A stretch of DNA of 64,000 bases from assembly GCF_901709675.1 (NCBI RefSeq), contig NC_051098.1, forward strand, positions 3,856,000 to 3,919,999, given 5' to 3'. Below are positions 50,679-62,445 of the stretch, piece by piece. The DNA is from Syngnathus acus (lineage: Eukaryota; Chordata; Actinopteri; Syngnathiformes; Syngnathidae). A model generated the notes under the pieces. That model made no database searches and was not told the origin of the DNA. It saw nothing but the letters and a program-made list of their open reading frames with translations. The translations under genes and the position numbers were made by a program. Every line of letters starts with the position of its first letter. The first letter of the stretch is position 1.

Positions 50679-51217
50679 CCATCCATCCATCCATTCATCC
50701 ATTTCCTATACCGCTTGTCAGTAGGCCAAGCCAATCCCAGGGCACACAGAGACAAAGAACCATCCGCACTCGCACTCACTCACTCACTCACTCACTCACT
50801 CACTCACTCACTCACTCACTCACTCACTCACTCACTCACTCACTCACTCACTCACTCACTCACTCACACTCACTCACTCACTCACTCACTCACTCACTCA
50901 CTCACTCACTCACTCACTCACTCACATCTAGGGACAATTTGGAGTAGGCGGGGGAAACCCTGAACTGTTTGCCAGCCAATTGCAGGGTACACAGAGACGA
51001 ACAACCATTGGCACTCACACCTGGGGACAATTTGGAGTGCTCAATCGACCTAGCAAGCATGTTTTTGAGATGTAGAAGGAAACCGGAATGCCCGGAAAAA
51101 ACCCACGCGGGCATGGGGAGAACATGCAAGCCCCACACAGAGAGGGCCGGAGGTGGAATCAAACCCACACCTCCTAGCTGTGAGCCGAACGAGGGAACCA
51201 GTGCGTCACCAAGCCGC
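50679..51217 (-). mobile_element. tRNA-derived SINE with inserted CTCA array and 13-bp target duplication
   Basis: CTCTGGAAATTAT at 50666-50678 and 51218-51230 flank the copy. The CATC tail is at the left and the head at the right. The SINE body is interrupted by about 155 bases of CTCA repeats at 50772-50925, and part of the core is repeated after the array, so the array probably grew from a short CTCA run with local duplication. Confidence 0.9.
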
Positions 51218-51346
51218 CTCTGGAAATTATATACTGCATCTGAAACATGAATATAAGATGCAAGTATACCTCATCTCCCCCACCTTCAAGCGAACAACCT
51301 GACACTACAGATAACGTAACAAATTAAGATGCACTGTCTCAAATTA

Positions 51347-52230
51347 CCATATTTTCAGGATTATAAGCCTCTACTTTGTGCACAAGCTTCGGACCCTTTG
51401 GCCTGTAGTCCGGTGCGGCATATCTATGGATTTTTTGTGATTTTTATGATATCTAATAAACTCATACACTTGTTTGTAAAAAGGTTGTGGACCGCTGTTG
51501 TGCGACATCGCTTTGCTTGGCGGAAGGACTAGACACAGGGTCACTGGGGAGAACACTGATGTGCTGATCCCAAGTTTGTCCGCTAGGCAAATAGTGCCGC
51601 ACAATTGACACGAAGAAGAGACAGAACGAGATCAAAACGGACATTACTGGAGAAAGGAAGGTACACAAATGCTAATTATGAGAGACAAAAGAAATGCATA
51701 TGATGCCGCTTTACGTTAAAGGCAGTCGTTTTGGCTCTTGACAAAATGAAAATGGAAATAGAGCTGCTGCATTTACTGTAGAGGTTTCCTCCGGCCACTA
51801 GAGGACACTGGGCTATTGTTGATGACATCTTGTTACGGCACCCTTTTCAATACTTTTTTTCCGGGTCATGTCTCCTCCGGAGCTTTACGTGTAGCTCGTA
51901 TCACATTGCCAAATTCACCCCTGTAAGTGGTCCCATTTTATTTATTATTGTGTGTTGCTAGTGTTCTCTGCACATTAAGTTTATAACGGTCATCGCTGAG
52001 ATTTATGCATGTTTGTGTGTTTGTAGAACTCCTCCATCTCTGTCAATAAACGCTATGTCAATAAAAGATATGTGTCCCCAAAGAACCATCTGTTTCTTGA
52101 AAATCCTCTTTGTGTATATTCTCTTACAAATTACAATTAAATATAAAACACCTGTGGCTTATACGTAAATGCACAAAACAAGATTTCTCCCTAATTTTAG
52201 CTGGTGCGGCTCATAGTCCCGAAAATATGG
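51347..52230. mobile_element. Terminal-inverted-repeat DNA element with TA duplication
   Basis: Ends CCATATTTTCAGGATTATAA and CATAGTCCCGAAAATATGG are inverted repeats flanked by TA (51345-51346, 52231-52232). The end type resembles the element at 6773-7300. About 880 bp; no transposase was recognised. Confidence 0.7.
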
Positions 52231-52267
52231 TAAGTACACATTACTGTCAACTCGAAATCGTTGTACG

Positions 52268-52886
52268 TTAATAAACAAAGTCCTTAAGGTGAACCAGTGG
52301 ACATCTCTCCCAGCTTGAACGTCTCTTATCTGGCTCATGAGGTAAGTCTTTGTCACTCGGACTGTTTAGAGAGGGTGGTGGTAACGCCGCAACTTCTTCT
52401 GGGTTGTTGGGCTCTGGTGCTGAAACATCAACATCAGGGGCCTTGTCTGAAAACAATGTAAAGCTTGGTTCTTTCTTTCAGTCTTCATCCATGAGTATTT
52501 GTTGATAAGCGTGACTCATGTCCAATATGGAGAACTGTTTTCCACTGGTAAGTGCTGAAAATAGGTCATCTACTCGAGGTATTAAATATTCTAAGTAGGA
52601 CACTTTCATAAGGTCAGTTCCTTATGCCATAAGAGATAGAAAGCCTTTATTGTCATACAATAAAGTTGAGGAATTTATTATCTTATCTCTCATGGCATAA
52701 GGAACTGACCTAGAATGAAAGAAATATGGCTTGGCATTTTCCTTCCAAGCCAAGTGGATGAGGTAATTGACAGATTAATAAATGAGGAAATCATCACACC
52801 TGTGAAATATTTTTAATGGGCTGGTCCGGTTGTACCCATCCTGAAACCAACCAGTCTGTCTCTGTCTGTCTGTGATTTTAACCAGG
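52268..52886. mobile_element. Rearranged Ty3/Gypsy retrotransposon remnant around a hairpin
   Basis: Minus strand 52582-52481 reads IPRVDDLFSALTSGKQ then FSILDMSHAYQQILMDE, the region around the first catalytic Asp of a Gypsy reverse transcriptase. Minus strand 52456-52268 resembles the C-terminal tail of such a polyprotein (RRSSWERCPLVHLKDFV). Plus strand 52754-52886 reads VDEVIDRLINEEIITPVKY, one stop, then WAGPVVPILKPT and CDFN, the segment that normally comes just before the minus-strand one. The two halves are inverted relative to each other around an inverted repeat (52611-52638 and 52684-52711). Confidence 0.7.
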
Positions 52887-53361
52887 TAGCTTGGTGGAGG
52901 ACTTGTTAGCACGTCGGCCTCACAGTTGGCAGGGTGTGGGTTTGCTTCCACCTCCGGCCCTTCCTGTATGGAGTTTGCATGTTCTCCCCGTGTCCGCGTG
53001 GGTCTTCCCCGGGCACTCAGGTTCCCTCCCATCACTTCGTATAGGCCGATTGAGCACTCCAAATTGTACCCTGAGTGCGAGTGCAGATGGTTATTCATCT
53101 TTGTGTACCCTGTGATTGGCTGTCAACCAGTTCAGGGTGTCCCCCGCCTCCTGCCCAATGACGGCTGGGATTGGCTCCAGCCCGCTCGCGACCCCCGTGG
53201 GGACAAGCGGTTCAGATGATAGATGGCTGGACGGACGGACGGACGGACGGACAGATTGACGGACGGACGGACGGATGGATGGATGGATGGATGGATGGAT
53301 GGATGGATGGATGGATGGATGGATGGATGGATGGATGGATGGATGGATGGATGGATGGATG
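52887..53361 (+). mobile_element. tRNA-derived SINE with long GGAT tail
   Basis: Diverged head (TAGCTTGGTGGAGGACTTGT), clear core and tail junction (GGGGACAAGCGGTTCAGA), then GGAC and about 85 bases of GGAT repeats. It interrupts the Gypsy remnant at its left. A hAT-like terminus (GGGTGTCCAAACTTTTTGCA) lies just to the right near 53417. Confidence 0.88.
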
Positions 53362-53624
53362 GACATAGGCACAGAACATTCAGGAGATAATAGAACAGAT
53401 GTTTTACTTAGAACACGGGTGTCCAAACTTTTTGCAAAGCGGGCCAGATTTGGTGAGATGAAAATGTATAGGGGCCGACAATTCGCACCGACATTCCTTG
53501 TACCATTGTACCATTGTACCATAGTAAATTAACTTCTAAATATGTAACTATAGCCTTTGCTGTCTGCAGATAGATTGATATTGCATATGAGAATCTGTTG
53601 TTAATTGCACTACCGGAAAAGTTG

Positions 53625-53775
<151 letters not shown>

Positions 53776-54597
53776 ATTAAAATAAAAATAAACTAAATAC
53801 AAATGAACAATTTTATGAAAGTTAAATGTTTTTTATTAGATGTATTAAGTTTGTTTTATTATTGTTAATGTTGTATTAATAAGAAGGGTGATATTGGTGA
53901 TTGTGACTGCAGTAAATATGCCAGGTTGTATCATGTCAGATTTTTAATCCAAATGAAATAATTCTCCATTTTATCTTTTTTATTTAAACTTCATACGCAA
54001 CAAATTACTTCATAATCACAAAATATTAATCCATAGTCTTTTTGTTGTTTGCAATCATTGTGAGTCGGCGCCGCGGACGCGTAGAAGCGTGTGGTTAGTA
54101 AGAAGTAGACACTCTCACCAGTTGTCCGTTTTTTTGGTTTTTTCTGTCTTTCCCTGTGCAACCTCAATTGCAAGGTCTCTGTTTTTAGCGTCGCCCGAGT
54201 CCTTGGTGTGTGGACACTTGAATGAGGAAGAGTCTGTGTCACTGATTATCTTGCAAACGGACACTTAATTGTGTGCGTGTGAACTGGGAAGGGATGGAGG
54301 AGACATGCTCGCAACCGATCATGAGTGCTGGCTCATGTGTGCGTTCCCATTAGGACGAGTTTCATTTGTATGGCTCGCTCAGATATGGTTTTCCTAAAAC
54401 AAACAGACATGATCTAAGACAAGCACCGTGTCTAAACACCTTCTGTTAGGGTAGTGAACCTCGCTGGACCTGTAACACGTGCATACGCCCTCTAGGGGTA
54501 AACTCCGACAAGGACATAAAACACAGGCATCAGCACTAAGCGCATTCCTCTGGAAATCATAGACATCTGAAACATTTACATAAGATGCGAGTATACC

Positions 54598-56854
54598 ATC
54601 CATCCATCCATACATCCATACATCTTCTTCCGCTTATACGGGGTTGGGTCCGGGGCCGGCTCTACGCAGGGGCAAGAGGGGGCAACGCCCCCTCAAACAG
54701 ATGTCCTGCCCCCTCGAATCAAACTTTTAGAAGTGAAAAATCCGCTGATAGAAACACACGTTAATCAGCCCCCTCTCTTCTCTCATCTCGGTGCAGTGTG
54801 TGTCCTCACACAGCCTGCTGTCAGGACTCCTCGCCCCTCCGTAAACATCCAATCACTGTGAGTATGCAAATGAGGCAAGACGCAGCCAGAGAGTGTCAAG
54901 TTACAGTCAGCGCGGTAGGAGTTGGAAGAAGCAGTAAAAACTCCACCAAACTCGTCGTAATGACCCGTGATATAACTAATGATTATCGACAACTCAAATA
55001 ATAGTTAATATAACATTCATATTATATGTTCCCCCCCCTGAGAGATTGCCACCTTATTGTGGTCAGGGGGTTTGCGTGCCTCAGTGACCCTAAGAGCAAT
55101 ACCAGCAGAAGCTTTAATCTTCAGGTGGGACACCCAAGCTGGACAGGTCTTAGTGTAGAGGCCTGACAGAGTGCAATCCACTTCTCCAGGTTGAGATCTG
55201 GACACACAGCTAACAACTGCCGTGAAGAAAACACTAACAGTGTTAAAAATGTGTAAAAAAAAAAAAAGAACATGCCCCCTTCACATTTCTAACTGCCACC
55301 TCTTATGTGCATTCCTAGAACCGGCCCTGGTTGGGTCACGAGGGCAGCAGCTTTAGAAGAGACTTCCAGACTTCCCTCTCCCCAGCCACTTCATCCAGCT
55401 CATCCCGGGGGATCCCAAGACGTTCCCAGGCCAGCTGAGAGACATAGTCTCTCCAGCGCGTCCTGGGTCGTCCACGGGGTCTCCTACCGATGGGACATGC
55501 CCGGAACACCTCCCCAGGGACGCGTCCGCGATGCATCCTGATGAGATGCCCGAGCCACCTCATCTGGCTCCTCTCAACGTGGAGGAACAGCGGCTCTACT
55601 CCGAGTCTCTCCCGGATGACTGAGCTTCTCACCTTATCGCTGAGGGAGAGCCCGGACACCCTGCGGAGGAAACTCATTTCGGCCGCTTGTATCCTGGATC
55701 TCATTCTTTCGGTCACGACCCATAGCTCGTGACCATAGGTGAGGGTAGGAGCATAGATAAATTGAGAGCTTTGCCCTTTGGCTCAGCTCTCTCTTCACCA
55801 CGACAGACCGGTACAGAGTCCGCATTACTGCCGACGCTGCACCGATCCGCCTTTAGATCTCGCGCTCCATCCTGCCCTCACTCGTGAACAAGACCCCAAG
55901 ATACTTGAACTCCTCCACTTGGGGCAGGATCTCATCCCCAATCCGGAGAGGGCATTCCACCTTTTTCCGACCGAGGACCGTGGACTTGGATTTCGAGGTG
56001 CTGACCCTCATCCCAACCTGCTTCACACTTGGCTGCGAACCGCTCCAATGAGAGCTGGAGATCACGACTTGAAGAAGCCAACAGCACCACGTCGTCTGCA
56101 AAAAGCAGAGACGCAATGCCGAGGTCCCCAAACCGGACACCCTCAACGCCTCAGCTGCGCTTAGAAATTCTGTCCATAAAAGTTATGAACAGAATCGGTG
56201 ACAAAGGGCAGCCTTGGTGGAGTCCAACCCTCACTGGGAACGAATCCGACTTGGGTCTGCCAGGTCGTACCGGTATCTTCCCCCACCATCGGAGTCAACC
56301 CACCACCAGGTGGTGATCAGTTGACAGCTCTGCCCCTCTCTTCGCCCGAGTGTCCAAAACATGCGGCCGCAAATCCGATGACAAGACTACAAAGTCGATC
56401 ATCAAACTGCGGCCTAGGGTGTCCTGGTGCCAAGTGCACACATGGACACCCTTATGTTTGAACATGGTGTTCATTATAGAAAATCCGCGTCGAGCACAGA
56501 AGTCCAATTATAGAACACCACTCGGGTTCAGATCGGGAGGGCCGTTCCTCCCGATCACGCCCTTCCAGGTCTCACTGTCATTGCCCACGTGAGCATTGAA
56601 GTCACCCAGTAGAACGATGGAGTCCCCAGAAGGAGCGCTCATAGCACTTCTTCTAAGGACCCCAAAAAGGGTGGGTACTCTGAGTTGCTTTTCGGTGCAT
56701 AGACACAAACAACAGTCAGGACCCGTCCCCCCCATTCGAAGGCGGAGGGAGGCTACCCTCTCGTTCACCGGGGTGAACCCCAATGTGCAGGCGCCCAGCC
56801 GGGGGGCAATAAGTACGCCCACGCCTGCTCGACGCCTCTAACTGTGGGCAACTC
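54598..56854 (-). mobile_element. RTE-clade LINE, deleted copy interrupted by a hAT (RTE-D)
   Basis: The CATC tail starts at 54598. The LINE is split by a hAT at 54651-55329. From 55330 the minus strand gives the C-terminal region ([10 protein letters not shown] near 55555) and part of the reverse transcriptase. Near 56252 it jumps to endonuclease ([11 protein letters not shown] near 56420, [12 protein letters not shown] near 56590), so the middle of the element is deleted. The 5' end is truncated within the endonuclease near 56854. Inactive. Confidence 0.88.
54651..55329. mobile_element. hAT-type element inside RTE-D, carrying an RTE-like leader
   Basis: GTTGGGTC is duplicated at 54643-54650 and 55330-55337. 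Ends CGGGGCCGGCTCTA and TAGAACCGGCCCTG are inverted repeats. Positions 55030-55215 on the plus strand resemble the 5' leader of RTE LINEs (CCACCTTATTGTGGTCAGGG, GTTTGCGTGCC), in the opposite orientation to the host LINE. No transposase was seen. Confidence 0.82.
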
Positions 56855-57592
56855 ACTTGTTGGCAGTCAGTCATGGAATAAAGACTTGTTCCTCACTTCT
56901 GTCACAGTAGTACGTGGGGAAGAATGTAAATTGGAGAGCCTGCAGTAATTGGCTTTGAAGAAAACCCACTTCCCATGTCAATAACTATATGCTTTTGTTA
57001 ACTAAAACAAAATATTTCCCCCAGAAAAAAAGACATAATATATTTTTTGCGATGGTCTTCCTGCGACTCCTTTCCTTCGTCACACTATGTAATTATTAAT
57101 TAAAATGTAAACAATTAAACAATATTATTATAGAAAATATGGAAATATTAATATAAAAAGGAATAAATATCAATGTAATAAAAAATGTAATTTGTACATG
57201 CAACAATGTTCTTTTTTTTATGTTATGGTCAATGCTTAAGGCAAAGCAGTGCTCAATACAAGTCTGTGGATGGCGGTAATGTACAAAATCACTATGCAAA
57301 CTGCTGTTTAGCAAAGAAGAAGGAGAACTTCCGACGCGGTTTTACTTCCGTACCCATCTCATCACGTACCCATCTCATCACGTACCCTCCGCTAAATATT
57401 TTTTATACTAGTTCTTAACTGACGGAATCCTCTACGCTGCACTTCTGTACGTATATAAACAACTAAAACATCATTTATTCATATTGTCGTTCGGAACCTC
57501 AGCCCAGTTTGTTTTAGCAGAGTTATAAAAGAGACATCAAAGAGACCCTAAACAACGATCGAAAGAGAGCGTGTTAGGATTTTCGCCTAGAA
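56855..57592 (+). promoter_or_regulatory. Likely promoter and 5' untranslated region of the zinc-finger gene
   Basis: The left part is A+T-rich without genes. Near 57325-57390 there are two ACTTCCG motifs (ETS-factor type) about 20 bases apart and a direct repeat of GTACCCATCTCATCAC. The first ATG in good register, at 57593, follows about 200 bases later. The promoter call is an inference from position and motifs; no transcription start can be fixed. Confidence 0.4.
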
Positions 57593-60500
57593 ATGTGTGC
57601 AAGAACGACAGCAATATATATCGGGAAACGTCCAGGGCCAAAAGAGGAGAACGAGCGACAAAGTTATCAACTCCACGACATTGTTTGGAAGCAGCTTCGA
57701 GTTGTGTTACGCAGAGCAGGTTTGTACTATTACAGGAGCGTCCTGACACGTGCCAGTTTGAAACATGAAGCTTCATATAAATTGGATTTGACGTGTGCGT
57801 ATACATTTCCTTTAATGTGGCATTCCATTTGTGCCTAAAATATGTCCTCTGAGTTTTGCATACATCTGTGACAGGTCTCTCTCGCACGTGACACTAGACA
57901 TGACAGTTGAACGTGTCTTCCTTCATACGTGTGTGCGCGTGTTCCACCTTTAGTTTGAGCTTTGAACCTTTCAAGAGACCAAACGTATTGCAACTCCTGT
58001 TGTTAAAATTAACTTACGATGAATAACATTTAATGTTTGCTGGCATATATTTGCAGCAACTGCATCAAGCCATTCACTTCTTTTGAGTTTGTTTGGCATT
58101 TTCTATATGATCTGTTCATTCTGGAGAAATAATGCAATAAGTAATGCCCACTTTTAATGAGCAATAGGGCCAAGCCCCCTCCATTCTCTTCACGTCTTGG
58201 TGGGAGTCGCTTGAGGGAACAAGCACAGTTTAGCCATAGGAAATCATTGTACAGACATAGCTTGTGATGTCAAAATAACAGGGCTTAACCAGCGTCAAAA
58301 TGTATGTTGACTTTCTTAGGCTAACTTCAACCTCTGAAAACCTCAAAGATTCGCTTTTCCCTGGCTGACTTATAAAAAGGGATTAATGAGCGGCTAAAGT
58401 GCAGTTTCTGTCCCCTCTGCTTATTTTTGCTCGTAAGTGACCAAGCTACAAAAACAAGGCGTCCTGAGAGGCTTTTTGAAAGTTCAGTTGTTTATAACTG
58501 ATTATATATTCAATTGGAATTGGTAAGGGTTCATTTGACTTACATTTTCCCAGCAGTCCACTTATGGGGTACCACTTCCGCCACCTATTCAAAAAGAAGG
58601 TGCTTTAAACAACCACACTCAGTTGAATGGTTGGCCTCCTCGCTTGAAGTCTGGTGATCCCAATATTTCCAACAAAACGACCACCCGGAGTTGTCGAAGT
58701 TATCCGAAAATTGAAGTATGTCAGTCTCCTCGCTGTGCGGCTGGCTTTCGATGCCAATTGATGGCTGGGATAAGAAGCTGAAATCGATCTGTGCTTAGAT
58801 AAACTGAAAGAAGAAAAATACAAGATGCAAGCTCCATAAATAGATGGACCAGTTTGACACAAATCTTATCCCCAATAAAGTCATTAAATCATTACAGATT
58901 CTTTAACAGTGATGAATTTTAGATCTGACATCATTTTTACATATAGACCTATCATACCTATCAATGTTCAGCCTGCTTTAGTGTCCCTTCCCCTAACCAA
59001 ATTGTTTGTCTTCGTATGTCCTGCAGACGTAAGTGAAAAATATCTTCGTCATGAACAACGGGAGCCAGAGTACCCTCACATTAAAAAGGAGAACGAAGAG
59101 CCGCTCAAAGAGGAAGAAAACAATGATATTGCCAATTTGTCCTCGAACTTTGTGTCTTTCAAGAGTGAAGAAGACAAAGTTCAAACTGAGGAGAGCCAAA
59201 AGGCGCAGCCTCCAAGCAGCGGCTCAAGTCATCACATGACAACAGAAGGTGATGGAGTCGAGTCCACTGTGGAAGATCACCAGCAGATAGTGACACGATG
59301 ATGTCACGCTGTCCTGATTATGATGATCTTATGACATTTCCCAATGAGAGTAAATTCTTGCTATGTTCTGAGTGTGGAAAGACATTTTTTTAAACGGGCA
59401 TTTGATCAGATAATGGATGCATGAACGCATTTATAATTTCAGTGACAAACTTGGTCATGCAGCAAATTAAAGTCAGAAGTACCACGATGCGACTGATGCA
59501 CATCAAAGTCACAGTATGAAAAATGTTAACCTTACGAAATGGTTTTGTCTTCTGTCCTGCAGATGTCAGTAAAAAAAATCTTAGTCTTGAGCAACAGGAG
59601 CCAAAGTGCCCTCTCATTAAAAAGGAGTATGAAGAGCCGCTCCGCATCAAAGACGAAGAAATGTTCTTGAGTGAAGAAGACAATGTTCAAAGTGAGCAGA
59701 GCAGAGGGACAGTGCGTCCAAGCAGCGGCTCAAGTCCACACGTGACATCAGAATGGGATCGAGACTACTGTGGAAAGTCACCAGCAGATTGTGACATCAC
59801 GTCACACTTTGACAATGATCTTATGACATTTCCCAATGACAGTAAATTCTGGGGTTGTTCTGATTGCGGTAAGAAATTTAGTTCAAAGGGGCATTTGAAA
59901 GTTCACTTCAGAATACATACTGAAGAGAAATCTTTTACCTGTTTGGTTTGTGGTAAATGTTTCTCTAAAAAGGCAAGTTTAACAAAGCACAGAAGAAAAC
60001 ACGCTGGAGAGAAACTTTTTGCCTGCTCAGTTACACACACTGGGGTGAAACGTTTTGAAGATGATGGAGATGACTGTGGAGAATCACAAGTTGATAGTGA
60101 CAGTAGTTTGTCACATTTCCCAGAGGAAGAGGAGGAGCTGGAAGAAGAGGGTGAAGAGTTGGAGGAGGAACCCTCCAAATATGATAAGGGAGGTCACCCG
60201 AGCAAATGCTGGAAATGTTCTCAGTGTGGGAATACGTTTGCTTCAAAGAGGAATTTAAAAGTTCACACAAGAACACATACTTGTGTAAAACGGGTCGCCT
60301 ACTCAGTTTGTGGTGAAGGAGTCTCTCAAAAAATATGTTTGAAAAGGCACACTGAAGAAGAACCTGATGCCTGCTCAATCTGCGTTGAAATATTCTCTCA
60401 AAAGGCCGATTTAAGAGCACACAAAAGAAACCACACGATGGACAAAGATTTTGTCTGCTCTATTTGTGGAAAAATAGTATCTTCAAAGGCATGTTTAATA

Positions 60501-61037
60501 AGACATACATTATTACACACTGGCGAAAAGCTTCATGCCTGCTCAGTTTGTGGTAAAAGATTTTCTCGAAAGTCGCATGTGACGAGACACGAAATAATTC
60601 ACACTGGAGAGAAATTGTTTGGCTGCTCAGAGTGTGGTCGAAATTTTTTGATGAAGTCCCATTTAAAAGAACACCATAAAACCCATACTGGGGAGCAACC
60701 TTTTGCCTGCTTAATTTGTGGAAGAAGATTCGCCGCAAAAGGCAATTTGACAGTACACATAAGAACACACACTGGAGAGACACCATTTGAATGCTCACTT
60801 TGTGGGCTGAGATTCGGTGAAAAGAAGCAATTATCCAGACACGTTAGAAAACATGGTCAAAAACCTTTTGCATGCTCAATTTGTGGTGCAAAATTCTATT
60901 TAAAGGAGAATTTAATACGGCACGCAAGAACGCACACAGGTGAGAAACCATTCAGTTGCAGTGTCTGCTGTAAAAGCTTCACATTTCAGCACCACATTAA
61001 GATCCACAAGTGTGTAGGTAATGAAGCTTCAGCATAA
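57593..61037 (+). CDS. C2H2 zinc-finger protein (fish multi-finger family)
   Basis: Two coding exons: 57593-57719 and 59563-61037, joined in phase through a split GAT codon; 533 residues. Exon 1 encodes MCARTTAIYIGKRPGPKEEN and the Arg-rich end VVLRRA. Exon 2 starts DVSKKNLSLEQQEPK and has an acidic Ser-rich spacer. Two fingers follow near residues 141-190, then an acidic run of Glu (230-245) and about nine more fingers joined by TGEK-like linkers. At least two fingers are degenerate: CSVTHTGVKRF lacks most of a finger, and AYSVCGEGVSQ lacks the first Cys. The last finger ends HHIKIHKC. Such proteins bind DNA in the nucleus and usually act as repressors or regulators; the target cannot be read from sequence. 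Species-specific expansions of this type are known in fishes. An alternative terminal exon lies at 59027-59301. Confidence 0.85.
59027..59400 (+). pseudogene. Degenerate duplicate of the zinc-finger gene's terminal exon
   Basis: Begins with a good acceptor (CTGCAG) and the parallel start DVSEKYLRHEQREPEYP, in phase with exon 1. The frame is open for 91 codons with spacer similarity to the next exon (QPPSSGSSHHMTTE against RPSSGSSPHVTSE). A length change near 59250 shifts the frame and gives a stop at 59299-59301. In the shifted frame the similarity continues through DDLMTFPNESKF to CSECGKTFF and then stops, so only the first half of one finger remains. If spliced, it would give a 133-residue protein without fingers. 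Confidence 0.7.
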
Positions 61038-61089
61038 ACAGAAACAAATAGACTGGCTTGGAATCATTGACTTATTCCCTACTTCAAAC

Positions 61090-61985
61090 ACCAGGAAATT
61101 GGACCGCATCATACGTGTCCTCAAATCATTACACTGGCTTCCAGTAAATCAAACATTAGATTTGAAAAATCTTGCTGCTGGTCAATAAATCTCTAAACCA
61201 GTGGTTCTTAACCTGGGTTTGATCAAACCCTAGGGGTTCGGTCAGTCGGTCTCAGGGGTTCGGCAGAGCCTCCACTGCGGAGGGCCGAACACCTGAATGT
61301 CGTGTAAATTCGTGATAGCGCATATCTGAACTGGTCTCGTAAAGGCACCAGCAGAAGTCATACTGATTTGCTGGTATGTCATTTGTTGAGTTCATGTATA
61401 GTGTTGGTTTTATTCTTTGAACAAGGTGATGTTCTTGCACTGCTCATTTTGTGCACCAGGAAAAAACATCGATGTCATGAATTTGAAAAAAATAATTGTA
61501 TTTTTCACTAGCGAGGGGTTCGGTGAATGCGCATATGAAACTGGTGGGGTTCGGTACCTCCAACAAGGTTAAGAACCACTGCTCTAAACGGTCCTGGACC
61601 AAAATAAATGCAGAATTTACTAGTAGCCTACCCTATGAAGCATCCAGACCTCAGGTTGTCTAGGGCAGGTCCAGTCTGTGTCCCCTGAATCCGAAGCAAA
61701 GTGAAGCAACATTTAGTTATTGCTCAAACCGTCAGTTCATTGAAAAGTGTTATTTACTGCAACATTCTTGTGAATAATTCCTTTAGTCTTCATGTCTCGT
61801 TTCCCTGTCTTTTATCTAGTTTGATGCTTGGTTCTATAATCACAGTTATTTTAAATGAATTTTCTGTCTTCGAATTTTGTTTCTCATTCTGTAATGCTTC
61901 AAATGTTTTATGTAAAGCACTTTGAATATGTCTTGTACATGAATTGTGTTATAAGAATAAACTTGCCTTGTCCTTCCTTAAGTGA
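61090..61985 (+). mobile_element. Decayed L2/CR1-type LINE 3' fragment, interrupted by a hAT
   Basis: CCTCAAATCATTACACTGGC corresponds to the LKSLHWLPV region of LINE C-termini. After the hAT, CTCTAAACGGTCCTGGACCA corresponds to SLNGLGP. The 3' end GTAAAGCACTTTGAATATG and AATAAACTTGCCTTG is a typical fish LINE tail. The AATAAA hexamers at 61184 and 61957 could serve as poly(A) signals for the zinc-finger gene just upstream. Confidence 0.65.
61199..61581. mobile_element. hAT-type non-autonomous element
   Basis: CTCTAAAC at 61191-61198 and 61582-61589 is the 8-bp target duplication. Ends CAGTGGTTCTTAACCTGGG and AGGTTAAGAACCACTG. It is an inverted relative of 19494-19870, sharing GGTTCGGTGAATGCGCATAT and neighbouring sequence. 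Confidence 0.9.
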
Positions 61986-62445
61986 AGACATTGGTTTTAG
62001 TGAACTGATTTTGGTCTCCCTTATGTTTATCAACAGCGGTGTTACATGTGTTTTGTTTGTTTCCCATCGCACACGCAGCATCTAAAGCTTTCACAACTGG
62101 CCCTACGTCAAATTAAAACAATTAAAAATCTCACCTACTGCCATCATTAGAACGACTGCCTTTAAATCTGGCCTTTGCTGATGAGCAAAGGCTGCTTTTT
62201 GACTTATTTTTTTACAACAATTTTAGTGGTCTCAGTTTTTCTCATCACGAAGAAATTTTGAACGTGTTCCGAATTTTATAGCAACAAGAAAATATACAAT
62301 CATGAAATATCATGAGAATGTCTTTTAAAACCTGACAAAAAATACATTTGGGTAGTAGCTTTTCTTTAACTAGTTTTTTTTAATTTAAATATGGACGGCA
62401 ACTTCTAGTACAGTCATCGGCAGTCCCATTGTTTGTTTTTTTGAC

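Noticed and set aside
50772-50925. Regular short repeats that might suggest a CRISPR array
   Set aside because: This is a pure CTCA tetranucleotide array inside a SINE, with no spacers.
58605-58862. A minus-strand gene of 85 codons in the zinc-finger gene intron
   Set aside because: No recognisable domain, no splice partner and no promoter context; it is probably chance.
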